Assembly (NCBI GenBank): GCA_037445025.1
Contig: JBBILI010000013.1
Location: forward strand, 66,447-130,446
Length of the DNA stretch: 64,000 nucleotides
Direction of reading: 5' to 3'
Source: CAIQQQ01 sp037445025
GTDB lineage: Bacteria > Pseudomonadota > Alphaproteobacteria > Acetobacterales > Acetobacteraceae
Part shown: piece after piece, positions 25,497-34,274 of the stretch
Layout: each line of letters starts with the position of its first letter
Position numbering within the stretch: the first letter of the stretch is position 1
The notes under the pieces: model-generated
Told to the model about the DNA's origin: nothing
Database searches by the model: none
The model's input: only the letters and a program-made list of their open reading frames with translations
Translations under genes and position numbers: made by a program

Positions 25497-25570
25497 GGGG
25501 TGCCCCGGGTGCGACGATACCAGGCGGTATCGACCTTGCGGGCGCATGCCCGCCGGGCGGTTGGCACCCC
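25497..25570 (+). promoter_or_regulatory. structured leader (three-way junction) after the riboswitch
   Basis: An outer 8-bp helix (GGGGTGCC 25497-25504 with GGCACCCC 25563-25570) encloses two perfect hairpins: CGATACC/GGTATCG (25515-25532) and GCGGGC/GCCCGC (25538-25553), each with a 4-nt loop. It lies between the aptamer and the first start codon at 25602. It may form the expression platform. No U-tract follows, which suggests control of translation or Rho-type termination. Confidence 0.5.
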
Positions 25571-25601
25571 ATGGTGGTGTGCGCTGCGGCGCGGGGGTTT
25601 C

Positions 25602-25982
25602 ATGACGATTTCAACGGCCAGTCTGCACGTCTGCATCACCTGTCGCGCCGGCACCGCCCCGGCCGAAGGGGAACCCCCACCGGGCGCCGTGCTGCACGCC
25701 GAGATCGCCCGCCAGCTCGCCCAGCGCGAACACCAGGCCATCACCCTCCACCCGGTGAAATGCCTCTCCAGCTGCACCCGCGGGTCCGCCGCCTGCATCG
25801 CCATGCCGGGGAAATGGAGCTATCTGATGGGCGACCTCACGCCCGCGCTGGTCCCCGATCTGCTCGACTATTGCGACCGCTACGCCGCGTCCGCCACCGG
25901 CACCGTGCTGCCTTCCAAACGCGCGGCGTCGCTGCAGGGTTTCATTCTCGGCCGCGTGCCTGGACAGGAGATTGCCGCATGA
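25602..25982 (+). CDS. DUF1636 predicted metal-binding protein
   Basis: A 126-residue protein with Cys pairs near the N terminus (VCITCRAG) and centre (KCLSSCTRGSAACIAMPGKW), plus SYLMGDLTP, all typical of DUF1636 proteins found beside cobW and cobN. It is the first gene under the cobalamin riboswitch and overlaps cobW by four bases. A role in cobalt handling or delivery is inferred from the context and the Cys arrangement, not demonstrated. The start ATG at 25602 is weakly preceded by GGGGG. Confidence 0.8.
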   Translation: MTISTASLHVCITCRAGTAPAEGEPPPGAVLHAEIARQLAQREHQAITLHPVKCLSSCTRGSAACIAMPGKWSYLMGDLTPALVPDLLDYCDRYAASATGTVLPSKRAASLQGFILGRVPGQEIAA

Positions 25983-27004
25983 AGATCCCCGCCACCATCA
26001 TCACCGGCTTCCTCGGCGCCGGGAAGACCACGCTGGTGCGTCACGTGCTGGAGAACGCGGCCGGCCGGCGCATCGCCATCATCGTCAACGAATTCGGCTC
26101 CCTGGGCATCGACGGCGAGACGCTGCGCGCCTGCGGCCTGGCCAACTGCACCGAGGACGACATCATCGAGCTGGCCAATGGCTGCCTGTGCTGCACCGTG
26201 GCCGACGATTTCGTGCCCACCATGGAAAAGCTGGTCAACCGCGCCGATCCGCCGGAGCACATCCTCATCGAGACCTCCGGCCTCGCTTTGCCCAAGCCGC
26301 TGCTGAAGGCGTTCAACTGGCCCTCCGTGCGCAGCCGCATCACCGTTGACGGCGTGATCACCGTGGTGGACGGCCCCGCCGTCACCGCCGGGCGCTTCGC
26401 CGACGATCTGGACGCCATCGCCCGCCAGCGCGCCCAGGCCCCCTCGCTCGACCACGACAACCCGCTGGCCGAGGTCTACGAGGACCAGCTGATGTGCGCC
26501 GACCTCGTCGTGCTCAACAAGACCGACATGATGACGACGGACGCGCGCGACCGGGTGATCCGCCAGATCACCGAGCAGCTGCCGCGCGCGGTGAAGCTGG
26601 TGCCGGCGCGCGAGGGCCGCATCGACCCCGCGGTGCTGCTCGGCCTGTCCGCCGCCGCCGAGGATGATCTGTCCGCCCGCCCCTCGCATCACGATGCCGA
26701 GGATGGCGCCCATGAGCACGACGATTTCGAGAGCTTCGTCGTGGACGTCCCCGAGATCGCCGCCCCCGACGCGCTGGTGGCCCGGCTGGCCAGGGTGGCG
26801 GCGGCGCATGACGTGCTGCGCATCAAAGGCTTCCTGGCCGTCACGGGCAAACCGCTGCGCCTCGCCGTGCAGGGCGTCGGCGCCCGCTTCCGCCAGAGCT
26901 ACGACCGCGCCTGGGCGCCGGGCGAGGCCCGCACCGGCCATGTCGTGGTGATCGGCCGCACCGGCCTCGACCAGGCCGCCATCGCCGCCGGCATCAGAGG
27001 CTGA
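25979..27004 (+). CDS. cobW: cobalamin biosynthesis GTPase CobW
   Basis: CobW is a COG0523 GTPase thought to deliver cobalt to the chelatase. The 341-residue protein has the Walker A GFLGAGKTTL, VNEFGSLGIDG, the metal site ELANGCLCCTV (CxCC), the guanine-specificity NKTD, and a His/Asp-rich linker (SHHDAEDGAHEHDD). The C-terminal CobW_C domain follows. The ATG at 25979 overlaps the upstream TGA. It precedes cobN by four bases, consistent with metal delivery to that enzyme. Confidence 0.95.
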   Translation: MKIPATIITGFLGAGKTTLVRHVLENAAGRRIAIIVNEFGSLGIDGETLRACGLANCTEDDIIELANGCLCCTVADDFVPTMEKLVNRADPPEHILIETSGLALPKPLLKAFNWPSVRSRITVDGVITVVDGPAVTAGRFADDLDAIARQRAQAPSLDHDNPLAEVYEDQLMCADLVVLNKTDMMTTDARDRVIRQITEQLPRAVKLVPAREGRIDPAVLLGLSAAAEDDLSARPSHHDAEDGAHEHDDFESFVVDVPEIAAPDALVARLARVAAAHDVLRIKGFLAVTGKPLRLAVQGVGARFRQSYDRAWAPGEARTGHVVVIGRTGLDQAAIAAGIRG

Positions 27005-27008
27005 TCGG

Positions 27009-30000
27009 ATGCACCTCCTGGTCCGCGACAGCGCCACGCTGGACGACCAGGTACAGGCCGAGGACCTCGGCCAGACCCCGGCCGACCTCGTGTTCCTCTC
27101 GTTCTCCGACGCCGATCTGGCAGCCTTCGCCGGCGCCTGGCAGCGCATGGAGAATCGGCCGACCCTCAGACTTGCCGCGCTGGCCAGGCTGCGCCACCCG
27201 ATGTCGGTCGATCTCTATGTCGAACTGGTGATCCAGGCCGCGCGGTGCGTGGTGGTACGCCTGCTCGGCGGGCTCGACTACTGGCGCTACGGCGTGGAGG
27301 AGCTGCGCCACGCCTGCTCCTCGCGGGGCATCCCCTTCGTGCTGTTGCCGGGCGACGGGCTGGCGGATGCCCGGCTCGCAGCGCTCTCCACCGCCGATGC
27401 TCCCGCCGTCGCGCGCATGGACGGTTTCCTGCGCCATGGCGGCCCGGCCAATCTCGACGCCGCCCTGCGCCTCGCCACCGCCCTGGCGGGGCTCGGCGCG
27501 GATGACGGCACCATGCCGCACCCGGTCGACCCCGCCGGTGAACTCGGTCTGGACCTGCCGGCGCACGCCCCGCTCGCCGTCATCGTGTGCTACCGCTCAC
27601 ATCTGCTGGCCGATGACATCGCCCCCATCACCGCCCTGGCCGCGGCGCTGGCCGAACGCGGCCTCGGCGTGCGGGCGCTGTATGTCAGCAGCCTCAAGGA
27701 CCCGGACGCCGCCGGCTTCATCGCCGAACGCCTGCGCGCGTGGCGCCCCGCGGTGGTGCTGAACGCCACGCTGTTCTCCGCCTGGCGCGAGGGTATCGGC
27801 GCCACGCTGGAGGCGGCCGGTGTGCCGGTGCTGCAGACCATCCTCGCCGTGGGCGGCGAGGAAGCCTGGCGATCCGGCTTCCGTGGCCTGTCGCAGACCG
27901 ACCTCGCCATGCAGGTGGTGCTGCCCGAGCTGGACGGCCGGCTGCTCACCACCGCCATCGCGTTCAAGGCCAACGACGACGAGATCCCTGACCTCGGCTT
28001 CGCCCGCAGCATCAACCGGCCGCATGCCGAAGGCATTGCGCTTGCGGCCGACCGCGCCGCCGGCTGGGCCCGCCTGTCGCAGAGCCGGATGGGCGAGCGC
28101 CGCATCGCCATCGTGCTGTCCGACTATCCCGGCGCCGGCGGCCAGACCGGCCACGCCGTGGGCCTGGACAGTTTCGCCAGCCTGTCCGCCATTCTGGGCC
28201 TGCTGCAACATGCGGGATACGCCACCACGGAGGCAGCAGCCCCCGAGATCACCGAAGCCCTCTGTACCGCGCAGGCCAAGCCGTTCCTGTCGCTCGACAC
28301 GTATGAAACCCTGTTCGCCACCCTGCCCGCGGCCACCCGCGCCGCCATCGAAGCCGCCTGGGGCCCGCCGGAGGCCGACCAAGCCGTCACCGACGGCGCT
28401 TTCGTCCTGCGCCATCTCCACCGCGGCAACGTCCTGCTCGCCGTGCAGCCCGACCGCGGCAGCCGGAACGGCCGAAAATCCGGGTATCACAACGCCGATC
28501 TGCCGCCGCGCCACGCCTATGTCGCCTTCTATCTCGGGCTCAGGCTGGAATGGGACGCCCATGCCCTGGTGCATCTCGGCACCCATGGCACGCTGGAATG
28601 GCTGCCCGGCAAGGCCGCCGCCGTCTCCGCCGCCTGCCACCCCGTGGCGCTGCTGCGCGGTCTGCCGGTGATCTACCCCTTCATCGTCAACAACCCCGGC
28701 GAGGCCGCCGCCGCCAAGCGCCGCCTCGGCGCCGTCACCATCGGCCACATGACCCCGCCGATGACGCGGGCCGGGTCGGTCGGGCTGGAGGGGCTCGATC
28801 GCCTCATCGACGAATACGCCGCCGCCGACGGGCTCGACCGCCGCCGCGGCGCCCTGCTCCGCCGTGACATCCTGGAGCGCGCCGAGAGCTGCGGCCTGCT
28901 CGCCGAAAGCGGTGCCGACCGGGCGGACAGCGAGGACGACGCGTTGGCCCGGCTCGACGCCTATCTCTGCGACGTGAAGGACCTTCAAATACGCCAGGGC
29001 CTGCACATCTTCGCTGCGCCCTCGCGCCACCGCGCCGCATTGCTCGACGCCTTCGCGCGCCAGACCCCAGGCTTCGACCCCGCCCGTCTCGACGCCTGCG
29101 CCGACGCCGAAGCCCACGCCCTGCTGGCGGCACTCGACGGCCGCTTCGTCCTGCCCGGCCCGGCCGGCGCGCCCACCCGTGCCCGCGCCGACGTGCTGCC
29201 GACCGGGCGCAACCTGTTCACGCTGGACCCCCGCGCCATCCCGACCCGCTCCGCCCTGGAACTCGCCCGCGCCACCGAGGCCGAGCTGCTGCGCCGCCAC
29301 CTGCAGGACCAGGGCGAACCGCTGCGCCGCGTGGTGCTCGATCTCTGGGGCAACACCTCGCTGCGCACCGGCGGCGAGGATTTCGCCCTCGCCTTCCTGC
29401 TGCTCGGCGCCACACCGGTGTGGGATGCCGGCTCATCACGTGTCAGCGGCTTCGCGGTCACCCCGCTCGCTTTGCTCGACCGCCCCCGCGTCGATGTCAC
29501 GCTGCGCATCTCCGGCCTGTGCCGTGACATGTTCGAGACGCAGATCGCCCTGTTCGACGCCGCGGTGCGCGCCGTGGCCGCGCGCGACGAGGCGCCGGAC
29601 TGGAACCCGCTGGCCGGCGAGACCGACACCGCCCGCATCTTCGGCCCCGCCCCCGGCCGCTACGGCACCGGCATCGACCTCGCCGACCCCGTCACCGTGG
29701 CGGCGTCCTATCTCGCCGCCTCCGCCACGTCCTACGCCAGTGCGGACGGAAACTTCACCGACCGCGTGGCCGCCGCCCAGGCCTTCGTCCACGAACAGGA
29801 CCATGCCGAGACCGACCTGCTGGACAGCCCGGACTACGCCGCCCACGAAGGCGGCTTCGCCGCCGCCGCCGCGAGCCTCGGCGCCACCCCCGCGCTGTAC
29901 CACGCCGACACCTCCGTCCCCGAGGCGCCCCGCCTGCGCACGCTTGCCGAGGAGATCGCCCGCGTCACCCGTGGCCGCGCCGCCAACCCCGCCTGGATCG

Positions 30001-30278
30001 CCGGCCAGATCCCGCATGGCCACGCCGGCGCCGCCGAGATCGCCCGCGCGCTGGACAGCCTGCACGGCTTCGCCGCCACCCTGCCGCAGCGCTTCGACCG
30101 CCAGTTCGACCTGCTGTTCGAAGCCACAATCGGCACGCCCGACATCGACCGCTTCCTCGCCCACGCCAACCAGGCCGCCCACGAGGCCATGCGCGCCCGC
30201 TTCCGCGACGCGCTTGCCGCCGACCTCTGGCGTCCACGGCGCAACAGTGTGGCTCTCTCCCTGGTGACCTCCTCATGA
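27009..30278 (+). CDS. cobN: cobaltochelatase subunit CobN
   Basis: CobN is the large corrin-binding subunit of the ATP-dependent aerobic chelatase that inserts cobalt into hydrogenobyrinic acid a,c-diamide. The 1,089-residue protein is on the short side for CobN but collinear through the core: VHLGTHGTLEWLPGKAA, PVIYPFIVNNPGEAAAAKRR, IGHMTPPMTRAG, LWGNTSLRTGGEDFA, RVSGFAVTPL, VTLRISGLCRDMFETQI and the tail FLAHANQAAHEAMRARF. Its partners, the AAA+ CobS and CobT, are not in the window. The 3' end overlaps cobG by four bases. Confidence 0.95.
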   Translation: MHLLVRDSATLDDQVQAEDLGQTPADLVFLSFSDADLAAFAGAWQRMENRPTLRLAALARLRHPMSVDLYVELVIQAARCVVVRLLGGLDYWRYGVEELRHACSSRGIPFVLLPGDGLADARLAALSTADAPAVARMDGFLRHGGPANLDAALRLATALAGLGADDGTMPHPVDPAGELGLDLPAHAPLAVIVCYRSHLLADDIAPITALAAALAERGLGVRALYVSSLKDPDAAGFIAERLRAWRPAVVLNATLFSAWREGIGATLEAAGVPVLQTILAVGGEEAWRSGFRGLSQTDLAMQVVLPELDGRLLTTAIAFKANDDEIPDLGFARSINRPHAEGIALAADRAAGWARLSQSRMGERRIAIVLSDYPGAGGQTGHAVGLDSFASLSAILGLLQHAGYATTEAAAPEITEALCTAQAKPFLSLDTYETLFATLPAATRAAIEAAWGPPEADQAVTDGAFVLRHLHRGNVLLAVQPDRGSRNGRKSGYHNADLPPRHAYVAFYLGLRLEWDAHALVHLGTHGTLEWLPGKAAAVSAACHPVALLRGLPVIYPFIVNNPGEAAAAKRRLGAVTIGHMTPPMTRAGSVGLEGLDRLIDEYAAADGLDRRRGALLRRDILERAESCGLLAESGADRADSEDDALARLDAYLCDVKDLQIRQGLHIFAAPSRHRAALLDAFARQTPGFDPARLDACADAEAHALLAALDGRFVLPGPAGAPTRARADVLPTGRNLFTLDPRAIPTRSALELARATEAELLRRHLQDQGEPLRRVVLDLWGNTSLRTGGEDFALAFLLLGATPVWDAGSSRVSGFAVTPLALLDRPRVDVTLRISGLCRDMFETQIALFDAAVRAVAARDEAPDWNPLAGETDTARIFGPAPGRYGTGIDLADPVTVAASYLAASATSYASADGNFTDRVAAAQAFVHEQDHAETDLLDSPDYAAHEGGFAAAAASLGATPALYHADTSVPEAPRLRTLAEEIARVTRGRAANPAWIAGQIPHGHAGAAEIARALDSLHGFAATLPQRFDRQFDLLFEATIGTPDIDRFLAHANQAAHEAMRARFRDALAADLWRPRRNSVALSLVTSS

Positions 30279-31435
30279 CCGTGCGCGGCTGGTGCCCCTC
30301 CCTGTTCGCCCCGATGTCCTCCGGCGACGGCATGCTGAGCCGGATCAAACCCTTCACACCCGTGCTGACCGCGGCCGTCCTGCGCCGGCTCGACACGCTG
30401 GCCCGGCGCCACGGCAACGGCATCATCGAACTGACCAGCCGCGCCAATCTGCAGTTCCGCGGCCTGCAGCCGGAGCAAGCGCCCGAATTCGCCCGCGCCG
30501 TGCTGTCCCTCGACCTCGCCAGCGCCGATCCGGCAATGGAGCAGCGCCGCAACATCACCATCTCGCCGCTGGCAGACCATGATGCCAGCTGTGCCACCGA
30601 TACGCTGGCAATGGCCGCACTCCTCGCGAACACCCTGGCAGACGCGCACGAGCTGGCCGCCCTGCCGGGGAAGTTCCACTTCGCCGTCGATGGCGGCGGC
30701 GCCCTGCCGCTCGCCGCCACCGGCTGCGACGTGCTGCTGCGCGCCGATCGCGGCATGTGGATGGTCGGCTGCGGAGGCGGCTTCGCCGTCCGCCGCCCGG
30801 CCGCCGAGGCCGCCGACGCCGCCCGCCGCCTCGCCCGCATCTGCGCCGCCCGCCAGAGCCGGATGCGCGATGCGCTGGCCCTGTATGGGCGGCAGGGCCT
30901 GTTCGCCCTGGCCGGCCTGTCCGGCGCGTCGCCCATGCCGGGCGCCCGGCCGGTTGCGGCGATCGGCCCGATCGGCGACGCCTACGGGCTCGGCCTGCCC
31001 TTCGGCCGGCTCGACGCACCCCGCCTCGCCACCCTGGCCGAGACGTTCGGCGACGCCACGCTGCGCCTCACCCCCTGGCGCAGCGTCGTGCTGACCGGTG
31101 TGGCCGACCCCACCGCGCTGATCCGCGCCGCCACCGATTTCATTGTCACCCCGTTCGACCCCGCCAGCCGCATCGTCGCCTGCCCCGGCGCGCCTGCCTG
31201 CGCAAGCGCCGCCGCCGATATCCGCGCCGATGCGAAACGGCTGCAGACCCTGGTGCCGCAGGACGGCGTGCTGCACCTGTCCGGCTGCACCAAAGGCTGT
31301 GCCCATCCCGGCCCGGCCACGCTCACGCTGGTGGCCACCGGGTCCGGCTACAGCCTGATCCGCGACGGCCGCGCCGGCGATCCGCCGACCGCCGAACGGC
31401 TCGACCTGCCGGCCCTGCTGGCCCAACGCGCATGA
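30275..31435 (+). CDS. cobG: precorrin-3B synthase CobG
   Basis: CobG uses oxygen to hydroxylate precorrin-3A at C20 with gamma-lactone formation, the step that defines the aerobic pathway. The 386-residue protein is of the sulfite/nitrite reductase type. Its iron-sulfur and haem cysteines are visible in CPGAPACASA and in HLSGCTKGCAHPGPA. The N-terminal ferredoxin-like half has GIIELTSRANLQFRGL. Start and stop overlap cobN and cobH by four bases each. Confidence 0.92.
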   Translation: MTVRGWCPSLFAPMSSGDGMLSRIKPFTPVLTAAVLRRLDTLARRHGNGIIELTSRANLQFRGLQPEQAPEFARAVLSLDLASADPAMEQRRNITISPLADHDASCATDTLAMAALLANTLADAHELAALPGKFHFAVDGGGALPLAATGCDVLLRADRGMWMVGCGGGFAVRRPAAEAADAARRLARICAARQSRMRDALALYGRQGLFALAGLSGASPMPGARPVAAIGPIGDAYGLGLPFGRLDAPRLATLAETFGDATLRLTPWRSVVLTGVADPTALIRAATDFIVTPFDPASRIVACPGAPACASAAADIRADAKRLQTLVPQDGVLHLSGCTKGCAHPGPATLTLVATGSGYSLIRDGRAGDPPTAERLDLPALLAQRA

Positions 31436-32058
31436 CCCGCGCCTATCAGCAGGACGGGGCGGCGATCTACGCCGAAAGCTTCGCCACCATCCGCCGCGAG
31501 GCCGATCTCGCGGGCTTCACGCCGGATGAGGCGCGCGTCGCGGTGCGCATCATCCACGCCTGCGGCATGGTCGAGATCACCCAGGCGCTACGCTTTCACC
31601 CCGATTTCACCCGTGCCGCGCGCCAGGCGCTGCTGGCCGGCCGGCCGGTGCTGTGTGACGCGCAGATGATCGCCCACGGCATCACCCGCCCCCGCCTGCC
31701 CGCCGGCAACGCGGTGATCTGCACCCTCACAGACCCGGCGGTGCCCGAACGCGCGCGCCGGATCGGCAACACTCGCTCCGCCGCCGCCATCGAACTGTGG
31801 GGCGAACGGATGGCCGGCGCCGTGGTGGCCATCGGCAACGCGCCGACCGCGCTGTTCCACCTGCTCGACCTGCTCGATGCCGGCGCCCCCCGCCCCGCCG
31901 CCATCATCGGCATGCCGGTGGGCTTTGTTGGGGCCGCCGAATCGAAGCAGGCGCTGGCCGACTGGGGCGAAATTCCCTTCCTCATCTGCACCGGCCGCCG
32001 CGGTGGCAGCGCCATGACGGTCGCAGCCGTCAACGCGCTGGCCAGCGAGGCGGAATGA
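31432..32058 (+). CDS. cobH: precorrin-8X methylmutase CobH
   Basis: CobH moves the methyl group from C11 to C12 to make hydrogenobyrinic acid. The 208-residue protein shows the catalytic-His segment VRIIHACGMVEI, LCDAQMIAHGITRPRLP, IGNAPTALFHLLDL and the glycine-rich MPVGFVGAAESKQAL. It overlaps cobG and cobI by four bases at each end. Confidence 0.94.
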   Translation: MTRAYQQDGAAIYAESFATIRREADLAGFTPDEARVAVRIIHACGMVEITQALRFHPDFTRAARQALLAGRPVLCDAQMIAHGITRPRLPAGNAVICTLTDPAVPERARRIGNTRSAAAIELWGERMAGAVVAIGNAPTALFHLLDLLDAGAPRPAAIIGMPVGFVGAAESKQALADWGEIPFLICTGRRGGSAMTVAAVNALASEAE

Positions 32059-32780
32059 TGGCGGGCACGCTGTACACGCTCGGCATGGGCCCGGGCGATC
32101 CGGATCTGCTGACGCTGAAGGCCGCCCGCCTGATCGGCACCTGCCCGGTCGTGGCGTATTTCGCCAAGCGCGGCCGCATGGGCCATGCCCGCGCCATCGC
32201 AGGCGCGCTGGTGCCCGCCACCGCCGAGGAGCTGCGCTTCGAATATCCCTACACCGTCGAGATCGACGTGGCGGACCCGCGCTATCTCGACGGCATGGGC
32301 ACCTTCTACAGCGCCTGCGCGGCCGACATCGCCACCAGGCTCGACGCCGGCCACGACGTCGCCCTGCTCTGCGAGGGCGATCCGTTCCTGTACGGCTCGG
32401 CGATGTATCTGTTCGACCGGCTCGGCGCCTATCCCCTGGTCACCGTCCCCGGCATCCCCGGCATGAGCGGCTGCTGGTCGCGCGCCGGCCTGCCCTTCAC
32501 CCATGGCGACGACGTGCTGAGCGTGCTGCCGGGCACGCTGGACGCGGCCACGCTGGTGCAGCGGCTGCGCCAGTGCGACGCGGCGGTGGTGATGAAGCTC
32601 GGCCGCAACCTCGCCAAGGTGCGCGACGCGCTGTGCGCGGCGGGGCTGGCCGAGCGCGCCGTCTATGTCGAACGCGGCACCATGCAGGACGAGCGCATCG
32701 TTCCCCTGTGCGACGTCACCGCCGACACGGCGCCGTATTTCGCGATGATCCTGGTCCCCGGCCGGCAGCGGGCGAGATGA
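32055..32780 (+). CDS. cobI: precorrin-2 C20-methyltransferase CobI
   Basis: This SAM-dependent methyltransferase converts precorrin-2 to precorrin-3A. The 241-residue protein has the family SAM loop LGMGPGDPDLLTLKA, VALLCEGDPFLYGSAMYL, TVPGIPGMSGCWSRAG and VVMKLGRNLAKV. Two consecutive in-frame ATGs (32055 and 32058) are possible starts; the first overlaps the cobH stop as ATGA. CobA, which makes the precorrin-2 substrate, is not in the window. Confidence 0.94.
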   Translation: MMAGTLYTLGMGPGDPDLLTLKAARLIGTCPVVAYFAKRGRMGHARAIAGALVPATAEELRFEYPYTVEIDVADPRYLDGMGTFYSACAADIATRLDAGHDVALLCEGDPFLYGSAMYLFDRLGAYPLVTVPGIPGMSGCWSRAGLPFTHGDDVLSVLPGTLDAATLVQRLRQCDAAVVMKLGRNLAKVRDALCAAGLAERAVYVERGTMQDERIVPLCDVTADTAPYFAMILVPGRQRAR

Positions 32781-33535
32781 GCGGACGCCTCTTCATCATC
32801 GGCCTCGGCCCCGGCGACACCGCGCTGCGCACCCACGAGGCCGAGGCCGCGCTGGCGATGGCCACCGATCTCGTCGGCTACGGCCCCTATGTCGCCCGCG
32901 TCGAGGCCCCCGCCCATGTCGTCCGCCACGCCTCCGACAACCGGGTGGAGCTGGACCGTGCCCGCCACGCCCTGCAACTGGCGCAGGCGGGGCGCTGTGT
33001 GGCGGTCGTATCCTCGGGCGATGCCGGGGTGTTCGCCATGGCCAGCGCCGTGTTCGAGGCGATCGAGCACGGCGACCCCGCCTGGCGCGCGCTCGATGTG
33101 CAGGTGATCCCGGGCATCTCCGCCATGTTCGCCGTCGCGGCCCGGCTCGGCGCGCCGCTGGGGCATGATTTCTGTGTGCTGTCGCTGTCCGACAACCTCA
33201 AACCCTGGGAGGTCGTGCTCCAGCGGCTGACCGCGGCGGCAACGGCCGGCTTTGTGATCGCGCTGTACAACCCGCTCTCCCAGGCGCGCCCCTGGCAGCT
33301 CGGCGCCGCGTTCGAGAAGCTGCGCGGCCTGCTGCCGGGCACTACCAAGGTGGTGTTCGCCACCGCCGTCAGCCGGGCCGACGAGGCCATCGCCATCACC
33401 AGCCTCGCCGCCGCCGATCCCGCGCGGGCGGATATGCGCACCCTGGTGCTGATCGGCACGGCCGAGACCCGCGTCATCGACCGGCCGGACGGCCCGTCCT
33501 GGCTCTACACGCCCCGCCGGATGGACGCCGCCTGA
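32777..33535 (+). CDS. cobJ: precorrin-3B C17-methyltransferase CobJ
   Basis: CobJ methylates C17 and contracts the macrocycle to give precorrin-4. The 252-residue protein has IIGLGPGDTALRT, VAVVSSGDAGVFAMASAV, VIPGISAMFAVAARLG and FVIALYNPLSQARPWQL, all characteristic. It overlaps cobI by four bases. The last 31 bases overlap the 3' end of cobK on the opposite strand, so this is the end of the first plus-strand block. Confidence 0.94.
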   Translation: MSGRLFIIGLGPGDTALRTHEAEAALAMATDLVGYGPYVARVEAPAHVVRHASDNRVELDRARHALQLAQAGRCVAVVSSGDAGVFAMASAVFEAIEHGDPAWRALDVQVIPGISAMFAVAARLGAPLGHDFCVLSLSDNLKPWEVVLQRLTAAATAGFVIALYNPLSQARPWQLGAAFEKLRGLLPGTTKVVFATAVSRADEAIAITSLAAADPARADMRTLVLIGTAETRVIDRPDGPSWLYTPRRMDAA

Positions 33536-34260
33536 TGCAACAGCCACGCGAGCGCCGCCTCGGGATCGGCCACCGTCGTCCCCGCGGGGGCGGCCGGCCG
33601 GCGCACCATGATCACCTCAAGCCCCAGCCGCCGCGCCGCCGCCAGCTTGGCCTGCGTGGCCGTGCCACCGGAATTCTTGGTGAGCACGACATCGATGCGC
33701 CGCGCCAACAGCAGCGCCCGCTCATCCGCCTCGGCGAACGGACCGCGCGCGCCGATCACCTCCGCGCCGGCCGGCAGCAGATCCGGCGGATCGACGCTGC
33801 GGATGACGTAGTGGTGCCGGCCGGCGGCCACGAACGGCGCCAGATCCTTGCGGCCGATGGTGAGCAGCACGCGACGCGGGACCACGCCCAGCGCCGCGAC
33901 CGCCGACGCCATGTCGTCCACCTCGGTCCAGCGATCCCCGGCCTGCGCCACCCAGCCCGGCCGGTCGACACGCAGCAGCGCCACCCCGGCCAACGAAGCC
34001 GCAGCCGTGGTATGGCGCGTCATCTGGGCCGCGAAAGGATGTGTGGCATCGACCAGCGCATCCACTTCGTTCGCCCGCAGATAGGCCACCAGCCCGTCCA
34101 CGCCGCCGAACCCGCCGATCCGTGCCTTCAGCTGCGGCAGCACCGGCGCGCGCGTCACCCCGGCCAGCGACATTGTGGCATCGAACCGGTCATCCCCGGC
34201 CAGCAACCGCGCCAGCGCCGAGGCCTCGGTGGTGCCGCCGAGTATCAGAACACGCAGCAC
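33505..34260 (-). CDS. cobK: precorrin-6A reductase CobK
   Basis: CobK reduces precorrin-6A to precorrin-6B with NADPH. The 251-residue protein opens with the nucleotide-binding VLRVLILGGTTEASALARLL and has ALVDATHPFAAQMTRH, VLLTIGRKDLAPF and VLTKNSGGTATQAKLAAAR. The start is the GTG at 34260; 14 bases separate it from the divergent cobL start at 34275. It is inverted relative to the genes around it, so it needs its own promoter, which must overlap the cobL coding region. Confidence 0.93.
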   Translation of the reverse strand: MLRVLILGGTTEASALARLLAGDDRFDATMSLAGVTRAPVLPQLKARIGGFGGVDGLVAYLRANEVDALVDATHPFAAQMTRHTTAAASLAGVALLRVDRPGWVAQAGDRWTEVDDMASAVAALGVVPRRVLLTIGRKDLAPFVAAGRHHYVIRSVDPPDLLPAGAEVIGARGPFAEADERALLLARRIDVVLTKNSGGTATQAKLAAARRLGLEVIMVRRPAAPAGTTVADPEAALAWLLHQAASIRRGV

Positions 34261-34274
34261 GTCACGGTCCTCGC

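Noticed and set aside
25497..25570. tRNA-like gene
   Set aside because: The cloverleaf-like pairing lacks a T-loop, an anticodon arm of standard size and a CCA-type acceptor.
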